In this document: piece by piece, positions 52,156 through 52,355 of the stretch | How the letters are laid out: each line of letters opens with the position of its first letter | How positions within the stretch are numbered: the first letter of the stretch is position 1 | NCBI GenBank assembly: GCA_016871275.1 | Contig: VFZG01000023.1 | Coordinates: 1-52,355 of the forward strand | Length of the DNA: 52,355 nt | Source: Acidimicrobiia bacterium | GTDB lineage: Bacteria; Acidobacteriota; Vicinamibacteria; Vicinamibacterales; UBA2999 | Direction: 5' to 3' | Translations under genes and position numbers: made by a program | The notes under the pieces: model-generated | The model's database searches: none | What the model was told of the DNA's origin: nothing | Seen by the model: the letters and a program-made list of their open reading frames with translations, nothing else

Positions 52156-52355
52156 TTACTTCTTCGGAGCCTCGCCTTCCTTGTCGGTCTTGCCCTTCCT
52201 GATGACTTCGGGCTCGGCCGCCAGGCCAACCGCGGCCGCGGGAGCCGCCGTGCCGGCCGCTGCGGCGGCCGCGGGAGCCGCCGCGCCGTCGGCGCCAGGC
52301 GCCGCCGGCGCCTCCTCGACCACCTTGATGACCACGACGTGCACGATCATCATGT
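52156..52355 (-). CDS. rplY: 50S ribosomal protein L25 (Ctc/TL5 type), 3' part
   Basis: Only the C-terminal 65 or so residues lie in the window, and the gene starts beyond the right edge. The visible end, HVVVIKVVEEAPAAPG followed by an Ala/Pro-rich linker and the PEVIRKGKTDKEG tail, is the typical end of the two-domain L25/Ctc proteins. Its position before pth supports this. The internal methionines are not the start. Confidence 0.8.
   Translation of the reverse strand, partial: MMIVHVVVIKVVEEAPAAPGADGAAAPAAAAAAGTAAPAAAVGLAAEPEVIRKGKTDKEGEAPKK

Noticed and set aside
52156-52353. A complete 65-aa Ala/Pro-rich small protein at the right edge
   Set aside because: The sequence is the typical C-terminal end of L25/Ctc, and the frame runs off the window without a start that fits.

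Overview
The window is about 52 kb of GC-rich, densely coding bacterial chromosome. It probably comes from an acidobacterium, with a Vicinamibacteria-like lineage as my best guess. This rests on the conserved gene order, a cysteine-rich insertion in RpoB, a divergent EF-Tu switch I segment, the remnant of an Oar-type TonB receptor, and a secreted DUF6351-type hydrolase. It is a judgement from recalled protein families, not a computed placement. I see no rRNA, CRISPR array, prophage, integrase or intact transposase. No stretch over 300 bases lacks a gene, except 18.06-19.02 kb, which holds a receptor pseudogene.

Region 1 (0.06-15 kb, all minus strand, read right to left) is a classic translation/transcription superoperon: rlmB, then a strong promoter, tRNA-Thr(UGU), tRNA-Tyr, tRNA-Gly, tRNA-Thr(GGU), tuf, rpmG, tRNA-Trp, secE, nusG, rplK, rplA, rplJ, rplL, rpoB and rpoC, closed by a textbook intrinsic terminator. 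The tRNA-tuf order is the same as thrU-tyrU-glyT-thrT-tufB of E. coli. Many junctions are ATGA, TGATG or TAATG overlaps. Several spacers carry palindromes or short tandem repeats, and three of the palindromes share bases with a tRNA 3' end.

Region 2 (15-22.3 kb) holds a secreted TolB-propeller/amidohydrolase, the decayed TonB receptor, gltX, a small exported protein of unknown function, and a fused ispDF.

Region 3 (22.3-43.6 kb) is a catabolic and hydrolytic block. A thiolase starts directly after a 106-bp element with perfect 20-bp terminal inverted repeats. A minus-strand operon combines an acyl-CoA dehydrogenase, a MaoC hydratase, a complete branched-chain-amino-acid-type ABC transporter and a FadJ-like protein. 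A plus-strand operon has an SDR, an acyl-CoA synthetase and an ACAD10/11-type dehydrogenase, facing an ACAD10/11-type APH kinase. Together these resemble the LvaD/E/C/A set for 4-hydroxyacid breakdown. Four exported hydrolases occur in the wider area: the amidohydrolase, the DUF6351 protein, an amidase and an S9 peptidase.

Region 4 (43.6-52.4 kb, minus) is again conserved housekeeping: rplY (cut by the window edge), pth, rpsF, rpsR, rplI, a terminator, dnaB, alr, radA, a YacL-like PIN/TRAM protein, plsC and a B3/4-domain protein. The order radA-yacL-ispD-ispF-gltX-rlmB-rpmG-secE-nusG-rplKAJL-rpoBC known from Bacillus-like genomes is recognisable across the window, but is interrupted by the block of region 3.
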